A stretch of DNA of 19,365 bases from Saprospiraceae bacterium (GTDB lineage Bacteria > Bacteroidota > Bacteroidia > Chitinophagales > Saprospiraceae), in the NCBI GenBank assembly GCA_020630455.1, contig JAHDBK010000010.1:1-19365 (forward strand), read 5' to 3'. The notes under the pieces are model-generated. The model was not told the origin of the DNA. It was given only the letters and a program-made list of their open reading frames with translations, and did no database searches. The translations under genes were made by a program, and so were the position numbers. Position 1 is the first letter of the stretch, and the number at the start of each line of letters is the position of its first letter. Of this stretch, positions 1-7,094 are shown one piece after another.

Positions 1-14
1 ATGTATTAGTATTA

Positions 15-623
15 TTACTTCTCTTTTTCAGGTTCATAAATAATATCTTCTTTTTCTCCACGCGGCATAATAATAGAAGTAATCGTGATGAGTTTATTCA
101 TTTGTAAAGTATCATTAATATCATAAAAATTTCTAATATTAGCTGCTGTATCCAATAAGATTAAGGCATTCTCTTGAGGCAATGTTATTTTTTGATAAAA
201 ATCATCATAAATAGAATCATTCATTTGTATGAATGTCCACTGATTTTTTTTACCTTTTAATAGTTGTGAATATTCTTTATAATAATCAGTAGAATCTTGA
301 TTTTCTTTAGAAAATGTATAGAAAAAGACAAATGGGTTGTCATTGAATTGGTCATAAACATATTTCATTTTATCAACCGATATTCTATCTTCTGGTAAGC
401 TAGCAAATTGAGCTATACTCACTTGTTTTTTCAGTCTAGTTGAAGTCAAGGTTTCTCCTTTAGAATTTTGCCATTCAAATGCTGGAACTGGTCCTAAGTC
501 TTGCAATTCAGACATCATTTTTTTGTAGAAATTAGAGCCTTTTTGAAGATAATACCAAGACATCCCTGGTAATAAAACCAGCATAAAAAACAATAATATA
601 TATGTAAAAATCTTTTTACTCAT
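15..623 (-). CDS. SCO1/SenC-family protein lacking copper ligands
   Basis: This 202-residue protein has an N-terminal membrane anchor (about residues 7-25) and a predicted periplasmic thioredoxin-like domain. SCO proteins normally deliver copper to CuA of oxidase subunit II using a CxxxC motif and a distal His. Family resemblance is seen in the anchor followed by a 'LGPVPAFEW' beta-strand start, and in the C-terminal stretch LLDTAANIRNFYD (156-168), which matches the usual 'LVDxxGxIRGxYD' of SCO proteins. The protein contains no cysteine at all. The CxxxC region (about 74-80) reads ASLPEDR, and no His is seen where the third ligand is expected (about 150). It follows the cox genes, the usual SCO position in Bacteroidota. 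It cannot bind copper in the usual way, so it may be a structural or chaperone paralogue. The start is an ATG at 623, just 12 bp after a terminator. I infer the family by eye from motif layout. Confidence 0.75.
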   Translation of the reverse strand: MSKKIFTYILLFFMLVLLPGMSWYYLQKGSNFYKKMMSELQDLGPVPAFEWQNSKGETLTSTRLKKQVSIAQFASLPEDRISVDKMKYVYDQFNDNPFVFFYTFSKENQDSTDYYKEYSQLLKGKKNQWTFIQMNDSIYDDFYQKITLPQENALILLDTAANIRNFYDINDTLQMNKLITITSIIMPRGEKEDIIYEPEKEK

Positions 624-635
624 ACTGATTAGTTT

Positions 636-667
636 AAAAAAAGGCGAGACATTAAATATCTCGCCTT
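636..667 (-). terminator. Intrinsic terminator after the subunit IV gene
   Basis: On the minus strand a perfect 9-bp stem (AAGGCGAGA / TCTCGCCTT, positions 641-649 and 659-667) encloses a 9-nt loop and runs into a T tract (A636-A642 on the plus strand). It lies 69 bp after the subunit IV stop codon and 12 bp before the ATG of the SCO-like gene. It therefore ends the main act-cox transcript or acts as an attenuator for the last gene. The T-rich side faces only the minus direction. Confidence 0.85.
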
Positions 668-736
668 CAAACAGGTTTTTAAAAATATAAATAGTTAGAT
701 TTAATTTCTAATGTTTTCTTTCACTTTCGTGAAGTT

Positions 737-1282
737 TTAACCTCCTTCGTGATTATGTTCTTCATTTCCTCCCTCATGATTATGAGAATCTCCTCCTTCA
801 TGATTATGGGTATCGCCTTCGTGTGCTTCACCACCACCATGAGAATTATCCTGCTCATTAATAGATTCAATTATTTTTGTATCTATATCTCTTTTTGAAC
901 TTTCAATGAAAGGACTTTGAGCTTCTATATTATTTCTATCCTTTATTACTTCTCTGCTATCGCCCCATTCTTTACCTTCTTGGAAGAAAGCGATTACTGC
1001 CCATACTAATAAAAGAGTAGGTAATAAAACCGTCATTGCTAATCCTTTTGCTTCATATTCCATGTGCATAAATTTATAGATAATAAAATATGCTTTATAT
1101 AAAGACAAAATAATAATTAATAAACCAGCAATAATAGCAACGACCATACTATTTTCCATACCTGGTACGATATGTCCTTTACCAAATAAAGAGATTGCTA
1201 CTTCTATTAAAGTCACCACTGCTAGTAAAATTAAACCTCTAAATACTAGCTTTTTTGATTCTTCGTAACTTAAATGTCCCAT
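737..1282 (-). CDS. coxD: Cytochrome c oxidase subunit IV with His-rich tail
   Basis: This small membrane subunit of the aa3 oxidase has three hydrophobic helices (about residues 14-33, 45-68 and 80-101), the layout of prokaryotic COX4 proteins. Its role in the family is accessory, helping assembly or stability of subunit I. The protein has 181 residues, while such subunits are usually near 100-120, because of a hydrophilic C-terminal extension from about residue 104. The last 34 residues are rich in His, Gly and Glu. HNHEGG is repeated three times (159-164, 167-172, 176-181), and an imperfect HEGD unit precedes them. The tail resembles metal-binding low-complexity segments, but any metal role is inference. 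It lies 24 bp after the larger subunit III gene and before the operon terminator. The start is an ATG at 1282. Confidence 0.85.
   Translation of the reverse strand: MGHLSYEESKKLVFRGLILLAVVTLIEVAISLFGKGHIVPGMENSMVVAIIAGLLIIILSLYKAYFIIYKFMHMEYEAKGLAMTVLLPTLLLVWAVIAFFQEGKEWGDSREVIKDRNNIEAQSPFIESSKRDIDTKIIESINEQDNSHGGGEAHEGDTHNHEGGDSHNHEGGNEEHNHEGG
740..808 (-). repeat. Three HNHEGG coding repeats
   Basis: The 3' end of the subunit IV gene carries three 18-bp copies encoding HNHEGG, at 740-757, 767-784 and 791-808, separated by 9 and 6 bp. The first copy (740-757) reads CATAATCACGAAGGAGGT on the minus strand. The short, in-frame, nearly periodic units suggest expansion by slippage, so copy number could vary between strains. 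Confidence 0.8.
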
Positions 1283-1306
1283 TTTATATTATGATTTATA
1301 ATTTTT

Positions 1307-2170
1307 TTATAATAAATAAAATACTAAGAATACAAATACCCACACTAAATCTACAAAGTGCCAGTACAATCCTATCTTCTCGACCATTTCGTAGCCGTTC
1401 TTTCGTTCTACATAGAGGCCGCTCATTACATTTATCATAATAATGAGTAAGAAAAGGACTCCTGAAAATACGTGAAAGCCGTGGAAACCTGTAATAAAGA
1501 AGAATAAAGCTCCGAAGGCTTTAGGACCCATTTGTTGAACTTTCTTCTCTCCTGACTCTGTTTCGTATGGCAAAGGATGGAAATGACCATCATGCATGTG
1601 AATTAAATATCCATCACCTGCATCAAAAGTATCTCCTGCTTTAATATAATGACCATCTCCTTCTAGATAAGTTCCTCCTTCTGTGTGTGTACCAAAAGGG
1701 TTTTGAGTAACGGTCATGTGCTCTTTTCCGATTAAGTTTGTCCACTCCCAAGCTTGACAGCCTAAGAATCCAAGACCTCCAATGATAGTAAGGAACATCC
1801 AAAAAACGACTCCTCTTTTATTTTCTCTGTGTCCTTCTTGTACGGCTCTTACCATTGTTACAGAACTAATGATTAATAAGAAAGACATGAAGGTTACGAA
1901 TAATAAAGGAGCGTGACCACCCCAAAAAGTGAAGTATTTTTCTAAACCGAAAGGAACGGTAGAGAATACTACATCAGGAATGGGCCAAGTAGCAGAACTA
2001 AAACGCAATGCTCCGTATGCTATCAAAAAGCCTGCAAATGTAAATGCATCGGATAATAGAAAGTACCACATCATCAGTTTTCCGTAACTGGCTTTGAATG
2101 GTTCTTTTCCACCTGACCAAGAATCGCCTTGCAATTCTAATTCTTCTTCGTGTACAACTGTTTCAGCCAT
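1307..2170 (-). CDS. coxC: Cytochrome c oxidase subunit III, long form
   Basis: This is a subunit III-family membrane protein of the heme-copper oxidase, a subunit that stabilises subunit I and carries no redox centre. Visible features are several hydrophobic helices, the segment GFLGCQAWEW (134-143) and the C-terminal signature GLYWHFVDLVWVFVF (267-281) of the COX3 family. A hydrophilic insert of about 70 residues (145-216) splits the membrane domain. It is rich in Gly, Asp and His and includes HMHDGHFHPLPY. The gene is one of two adjacent subunit III genes, a usual arrangement in Bacteroidota act-cox clusters. It follows the shorter copy by 40 bp. The start is an ATG at 2170, with no better upstream start seen. 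Which subunit III copy sits in the mature oxidase cannot be told from sequence. Confidence 0.92.
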   Translation of the reverse strand: MAETVVHEEELELQGDSWSGGKEPFKASYGKLMMWYFLLSDAFTFAGFLIAYGALRFSSATWPIPDVVFSTVPFGLEKYFTFWGGHAPLLFVTFMSFLLIISSVTMVRAVQEGHRENKRGVVFWMFLTIIGGLGFLGCQAWEWTNLIGKEHMTVTQNPFGTHTEGGTYLEGDGHYIKAGDTFDAGDGYLIHMHDGHFHPLPYETESGEKKVQQMGPKAFGALFFFITGFHGFHVFSGVLFLLIIMINVMSGLYVERKNGYEMVEKIGLYWHFVDLVWVFVFLVFYLL

Positions 2171-2210
2171 TATGACTCAAATTATTTTTAAAAAATTATT
2201 TTTAATTAAA

Positions 2211-2792
2211 TTACTGCGTTACAAAAATAAGCAGTAAAAATATCCATAAAATATCGACAAAATGCCAATAAATAGATGTCAATTCTAATCGCAATTTGCG
2301 AAAATCTGTTACTTCAAAAGGCAAAATATTAGCGTGTAAATTAGCTAAAATCAAGCCTACAACTCCCCCTAAAACATGGGCAACGTGTAATGCTGAAATC
2401 ACATAAATTGTTGCTCCAGAAGCATTACCTGTTAAATAAATGGCATCTGCTTCCATTGCTTTCCAGCCAGAGTATTGTAAATAAACAAAAACAAAGCCTA
2501 ATATCAATGTCGTAAAGAGCAATAGTTTGTACATCATTTTATTTTCTTTTTCAAAGAAAACTCTTGAGAAATGTATTGTCAAACTACTTAGCAACATTAC
2601 TCCCGCACTGATAAAGAACTGTGAAGGCAATTCAAATTCATGCCAATTACCTGATGATTTTCTAACTAGATAAAAGCTAGTAAAAGCAACAAAGAGCATG
2701 AATAAAGAAGCAATGGATACAAACATCATGAATTTCAAAGGATGTATCTTATTCCTTCTTATGCTTCCTTTTTTTAAATTTTGTGCCATCAT
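2211..2792 (-). CDS. coxC: Cytochrome c oxidase subunit III, short form
   Basis: This second subunit III-like protein has 193 residues and about five membrane helices. It is the short five-helix form typical of bacterial COX3/CyoC. The C-terminal YWHFVDILWIFLLL (175-188) is the conserved family ending. ALHVAHVLGG (134-143) matches the HxxHV-type helix also present in the longer paralogue. It lacks that paralogue's hydrophilic insert. The N-terminus is basic (KKGSIRRNK) and probably cytoplasmic. Two adjacent ATG codons (2792 and 2789) are possible starts, and the choice changes only one residue. It begins only 11 bp after the heme O synthase stop codon, so the two are clearly cotranscribed. 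Confidence 0.9.
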   Translation of the reverse strand: MMAQNLKKGSIRRNKIHPLKFMMFVSIASLFMLFVAFTSFYLVRKSSGNWHEFELPSQFFISAGVMLLSSLTIHFSRVFFEKENKMMYKLLLFTTLILGFVFVYLQYSGWKAMEADAIYLTGNASGATIYVISALHVAHVLGGVVGLILANLHANILPFEVTDFRKLRLELTSIYWHFVDILWIFLLLIFVTQ

Positions 2793-2803
2793 TTTTTACG
2801 TTT

Positions 2804-3697
2804 TTACAAAAATTGTTCGATTACCATTGCCAATAAAAATAAAGGCAAATAAATAAACGAGCTGAACATCACTTGTAAAGCCGCTTTTCTTGTTTGTTTC
2901 TTCTTAAAAGAATTACAAAACCACATATATGCTAATGTCAATACCGTTAAAAATATAACATTGAATAGTCCAATATAATTCATAGCGAACAATCCAAAAA
3001 TTATAGGTAGCAATACTGTTGCATACAAAAGAGATTGTAACCCTAATGTTTTGGCATCAGCTTTATCAGAAATCACTTTAAATCCTGCTTTTTTGTAGTC
3101 TGCTCTTCCTAAATCTGCAATTGCCCAAAAATGGGGAAACTGCCAAAAGAACTGAATACCAAAAAGTAAGATAGCTAAAGCGGTTATTCTTCCATCAAAA
3201 GCTACACAACCTATCAATACAGGCAATGCACCTGGTACAGCACCTAGCATTACAGAAAATGGTGAAATTCTTTTTATTGGGGTATACAAAAATGAATACC
3301 ACACTAAAGAAATAGCACCTAATAATCCTGCTAGGGGATTAAGTGTTGCTAAGAGAACAATCCCAAGAACACTCATCCAACCAGCTGCTATTACAGCTTC
3401 TGAAACGCTCATTCTACCCGTTGGTAGAGGACGATTTTCAGTGCGTTTCATCATTTTATCAAAGTCTTTTTCAAGAACTTCATTTAAAGCATTAGATGCT
3501 CCTGTTACAAAAAAGCCACCTAATGTTAAAAACATAATTTCTTTTAAAGAACTATTCCAAGAAGCACTAATTAAATAGGCCAATACAGATGAAATAACCA
3601 CTGTAAGACTTAAGCGAAACTTAACTAATTGTTTATAATCATCAATTTTCGCTTTGATTGTCTCAATTACATCATAATATATCGCCTCTTTTGCCAA
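2804..3697 (-). CDS. ctaB: Protoheme IX farnesyltransferase (heme O synthase)
   Basis: This UbiA-type membrane prenyltransferase converts heme B to heme O with farnesyl diphosphate, the first step toward heme A for the neighbouring aa3 oxidase. The first Asp-rich motif is intact, N72...D78xD80 followed by RTxxRPLPTG (85-94). The second loop has the expected ADYKKAG (199-205). Several hydrophobic helices and a length of 297 residues fit the family. The first in-frame ATG lies beyond the first helix, so the start is most likely the TTG at 3697, preceded by AAAAGAG; an in-frame TGA lies seven codons further up. A TTG start may lower translation relative to the structural subunits, which would suit an enzyme needed in small amounts. 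It sits between coxA and the subunit III genes, so heme supply is tied to oxidase expression. Confidence 0.95.
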   Translation of the reverse strand: MAKEAIYYDVIETIKAKIDDYKQLVKFRLSLTVVISSVLAYLISASWNSSLKEIMFLTLGGFFVTGASNALNEVLEKDFDKMMKRTENRPLPTGRMSVSEAVIAAGWMSVLGIVLLATLNPLAGLLGAISLVWYSFLYTPIKRISPFSVMLGAVPGALPVLIGCVAFDGRITALAILLFGIQFFWQFPHFWAIADLGRADYKKAGFKVISDKADAKTLGLQSLLYATVLLPIIFGLFAMNYIGLFNVIFLTVLTLAYMWFCNSFKKKQTRKAALQVMFSSFIYLPLFLLAMVIEQFL

Positions 3698-3734
3698 TGC
3701 TCTTTTATTAATATTTCAAATTAACTTATTAAGA

Positions 3735-5591
3735 TTAATGAACTCTTGCTAAGTCTCTTTCTTTTTCTGCTTCTGTTACTGGTTCAATTTGTGGAATAAA
3801 ATCTCTTCCATCTTTACCATAATCATATGCCCAACGGTGAACAGCAGGTAAATGACCTGGCCAGTTACCGTGACCTGCATTAATTGGCGTAGTCCACTCT
3901 AAAGTAGTCGCTTTATATGGATTTTTTTCCGTTACTTTTCTTCCTTTGAAAATACTGTAGAAGAAATTCACTATGAATATAATTTGGAATCCAAATGTAA
4001 TAATCGCAGCAATAGTAATGAATTGGTTCGTTCCAACAAATGGAGCAGAAAAATCAAATGTTGTAAATGAATAATATCTACGAGGTACACCAGCCATTCC
4101 AATATAGTGCATTGGCCAGAATACTAAATAAGCACCTGCCATTGTACCCCAGAAATGTAATTTTCCTAAAGTATCATTCATAAATCTACCATACATCTTA
4201 GGGAACCAATGATATACTCCTGCGAACATACCAAAGAATGCTGCTACCCCCATTACTATATGGAAGTGAGCTACTACGAAATAGGTATCGTGCATAGGTA
4301 CGTCAATTGAAGAGTTTCCTAAGAAAATACCTGTTAAACCACCAGAGATAAATAATGAAACGAAACCAATCGCAAACATCATTCCTGGTGTAAATCTAAT
4401 ATTACCTTCATATAAGGTCGTAATCCAGTTGAATACTTTTACGGCTGATGGAACAGCAATAATTAAAGTAAAGATTACAAATATATTAGAGATGAATGGA
4501 TTCACACCTGACATGAACATGTGATGTGCCCATACAATGAATGATAAGAATCCAATAGCCATGATAGAATAAACCATCGCTTTATAACCGAATATTGGTT
4601 TTCTAGCATTAACTGACATAACCTCAGATACTAATCCCATCGCAGGTAAGATAATGATATATACCTCAGGGTGACCTAAGAACCAGAATAAATGCTGATA
4701 TAAAATTGGGCTACCACCTACTTGTTCGAGGGCTTGTCCTCCTACATAAATTTCATTTAAATAAAAAGATGTTCCTAAACCTCTATCACATAATACTAAT
4801 AATAAACCTGATACTAATACTGGGAATGATAAAAGACCTAAAATCGCCGTTACGAAAAACGCCCAAATGGTTAATGGCATTCTCCAAAGGCTCATTCCTT
4901 TAGTACGTAAGTTCAATACAGTAGTGATATAATTAATACCTCCTAATAGTACGGAGACAACAAAGAACACTAAACTGAGCGTCCACATTGTCATACCACC
5001 CGCAGAACCAGAACTAGCTTGCGGCAAGGCACTCAACGGAGGATAGGCAGTCCAACCCCCAGAGAATGGTCCTGTATTTAGGAATAAAGAAAAGAACATA
5101 ATCATTCCCGAAAGGAAAAAGAACCAATATGACATCATATTTAATAAAGGAGATGCCATATCTCTCGCACCTAACTGTAAAGGAATGAGTAAATTACTAA
5201 ATGTACCTGATAATCCTGCCGTTAATACGAAGAATACGAGTACTGTTCCGTGCATGGTTACTAATGCATAATAAAACTGAGGATCTAATGACCCTACTCC
5301 TGTATCTGTTAAAGTAATCCATTTTCCTAAAATAGGTTTCAACCAAGCCATATCTGCTTCAGGAAATCCTAATTGTAAACGGAAAACCAAAGACATCAAT
5401 CCCCCCATTATCCCCCAGAAAATTCCTGTAATCAAGAATTGCTTAGCAATCATTTTGTGATCTTGACTAAAGATATAATGAGTTATAAAATTAGTTTGAT
5501 ATTTATCACCATGATGATGATCATGAAAACCATCATCTAAATAATCCGCAAATTCTTGCTCATCAACTAATAAACCTTTATTATCTGCCAT
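3735..5591 (-). CDS. coxA: Cytochrome c oxidase subunit I, A1 type
   Basis: This is the catalytic subunit of the aa3 oxygen reductase, which reduces O2 to water and pumps protons. All core residues are visible: H114 and H444 for low-spin heme a, H442 for heme a3, and H307, H356 and H357 for CuB, with Y311 placed for the His-Tyr cross-link (GHPEVY, 306-311). E309 in HPEV marks the A1 class. D144 (GARDMASP) matches the D-channel entry and K385 (AVKVFNW) the K-channel lysine. The protein has 618 residues and about twelve helices; the C-terminal 60 residues are hydrophilic. The N-terminus carries a short His cluster, HDHHHGD (23-29). No residue needed for catalysis is missing. The gene follows coxB by 51 bp; the start is an ATG at 5591. 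Confidence 0.98.
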   Translation of the reverse strand: MADNKGLLVDEQEFADYLDDGFHDHHHGDKYQTNFITHYIFSQDHKMIAKQFLITGIFWGIMGGLMSLVFRLQLGFPEADMAWLKPILGKWITLTDTGVGSLDPQFYYALVTMHGTVLVFFVLTAGLSGTFSNLLIPLQLGARDMASPLLNMMSYWFFFLSGMIMFFSLFLNTGPFSGGWTAYPPLSALPQASSGSAGGMTMWTLSLVFFVVSVLLGGINYITTVLNLRTKGMSLWRMPLTIWAFFVTAILGLLSFPVLVSGLLLVLCDRGLGTSFYLNEIYVGGQALEQVGGSPILYQHLFWFLGHPEVYIIILPAMGLVSEVMSVNARKPIFGYKAMVYSIMAIGFLSFIVWAHHMFMSGVNPFISNIFVIFTLIIAVPSAVKVFNWITTLYEGNIRFTPGMMFAIGFVSLFISGGLTGIFLGNSSIDVPMHDTYFVVAHFHIVMGVAAFFGMFAGVYHWFPKMYGRFMNDTLGKLHFWGTMAGAYLVFWPMHYIGMAGVPRRYYSFTTFDFSAPFVGTNQFITIAAIITFGFQIIFIVNFFYSIFKGRKVTEKNPYKATTLEWTTPINAGHGNWPGHLPAVHRWAYDYGKDGRDFIPQIEPVTEAEKERDLARVH

Positions 5592-5642
5592 CTTAATTGA
5601 AATTTATAAGACTTATAATTTTTTTTAATAAAATTCTACTAA

Positions 5643-7055
5643 TTATCTATTAATAGTATCTACTGGTACTTCAGTTCCTGTACCTTCTGTAACACCACTA
5701 CCCTCTATTGCATTATTGACATCTTCAATTACTTCATCAATTACATCACCTGTATTGGTAGTACTTGAAGCATCTTCTCCTTCATCTGTTGAAGAGGTGT
5801 CTGCATCTCCTGTTTCTTCATCAGAACTTGTGTCCGATGCTTCTTCAGTTTTTTCAGCTGCTTCTTTTTCTTTAGCATATTCTTCAATCTTTTCTTCTAT
5901 GGTTAATTTACCATATTCGATAAATTGATCATCTTCTGTTCCTCTAATATTATTTAGATAATAAGATTTATCCATATTATCTTTTAACCATTGGTTATAT
6001 TCTTCACGAGAAACTACTTTTACAATTTTACGCATACTATAGTGGCTACGTCCACATAACTCTGCACAAGCTAACTCATAATTAAATTCTTCCCAACGCA
6101 TTTTGCTATCTGGATCAGTTGCATCAGCTGGCACTTGCCAATCAGGATGAGAACTTAAATTTTCTCTGTATTGCTCTGTTGTAATAGTCGGTGTGAATAC
6201 AAAATATGTAGGCATACCGGGAACGGCATCCATTTTCACGAAGAAATGAGGAATAGCAAAGTTGTGTAATACATCTCTAGAAGTAATACGTACTCTCACT
6301 TTTTGACCTACAGGTAATACCAATTCATCTAAAATAATATCATCAATATTCTTAGCATCAGAAAAATCTTGACCTAATTGATTTTCAGCATCAATCATTT
6401 TATAATTTTTCTCACCTATTAATCCATCAGGACCAGGATGTCTTAAAATCCAAGCAAACTGCATACCAGTTGCTTCTATTTCTAAATAAGTATTATCACC
6501 TACTCCCTCCTTAATATCTTCTTCAGACATATCTGTACTTACAAAAGCGATAGGCTTTTCTTCTTCGCCTACATCAGCCATTGTATTATTCCATACATAC
6601 AATCCCATTGTTACTAAGATCGCCATTACTACCGCAGGAATAGCTGTCCAAATGATTTCTAAGGTATGATTATCATCAATAAACTTAGCTACTCTGCCTT
6701 CTTTTCTTCTATATTTGTATGCAAATAAAAATAAAGCAATATGAGTAACAATAAATACAATCCCTGTAAAGAAAATTGTAGTATTAATTAAACCTTGGAT
6801 AGCTAAAGCATGAGGAGTAGCCAATTCTAATGGTCCGTACCCTAACATACTATCCTTATAAAAGATGGCCGAAGCGGTACTGCCTACTAAAAACAAGACC
6901 ATAAAAACAACCATCAACTTGGCTGAAATTTCATCGCCATCTCTATCTGCTACTTCTTGACCTCTAAGTCTAGCAACTATCTCGTTGATTTTTCCTATTT
7001 GGACGAAAACAACGACTAGTAAAACTGCAATTAAAAAGCCTAATATATACATCAT
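5643..7055 (-). CDS. coxB: Cytochrome c oxidase subunit II with acidic tail
   Basis: This is the CuA subunit, which accepts electrons from c-type heme. There is a hydrophobic N-terminal segment (3-20), then helices at about 47-65, 86-113 and 132-155, and a periplasmic cupredoxin domain. The CuA ligands are complete: H264, C330, E332, C334, H338 and M341 (CAELCGRSHYSM). W201 in GMQFAW fits the aromatic electron-entry site. No CxxCH is present, so it is not a caa3-type subunit with a fused cytochrome. After the cupredoxin domain, about 100 residues (371-470) form a tail rich in Glu, Asp, Ser and Thr, starting with a charged segment (EEKIEEYAKEKEAAEKTEE) that may be helical. Such a tail is longer than usual for the family. 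The gene lies 39 bp after actF. Two adjacent ATGs (7055 and 7052) are possible starts. Confidence 0.96.
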   Translation of the reverse strand: MMYILGFLIAVLLVVVFVQIGKINEIVARLRGQEVADRDGDEISAKLMVVFMVLFLVGSTASAIFYKDSMLGYGPLELATPHALAIQGLINTTIFFTGIVFIVTHIALFLFAYKYRRKEGRVAKFIDDNHTLEIIWTAIPAVVMAILVTMGLYVWNNTMADVGEEEKPIAFVSTDMSEEDIKEGVGDNTYLEIEATGMQFAWILRHPGPDGLIGEKNYKMIDAENQLGQDFSDAKNIDDIILDELVLPVGQKVRVRITSRDVLHNFAIPHFFVKMDAVPGMPTYFVFTPTITTEQYRENLSSHPDWQVPADATDPDSKMRWEEFNYELACAELCGRSHYSMRKIVKVVSREEYNQWLKDNMDKSYYLNNIRGTEDDQFIEYGKLTIEEKIEEYAKEKEAAEKTEEASDTSSDEETGDADTSSTDEGEDASSTTNTGDVIDEVIEDVNNAIEGSGVTEGTGTEVPVDTINR

Positions 7056-7094
7056 TTTGATATAAATTTTTCTTTTTTTTATTAATAATAATTA

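Noticed and set aside
5716..5928. Ser-rich open frame on the plus strand inside coxB
   Set aside because: Its Ser/Val-rich composition simply mirrors the acidic low-complexity tail encoded on the other strand.
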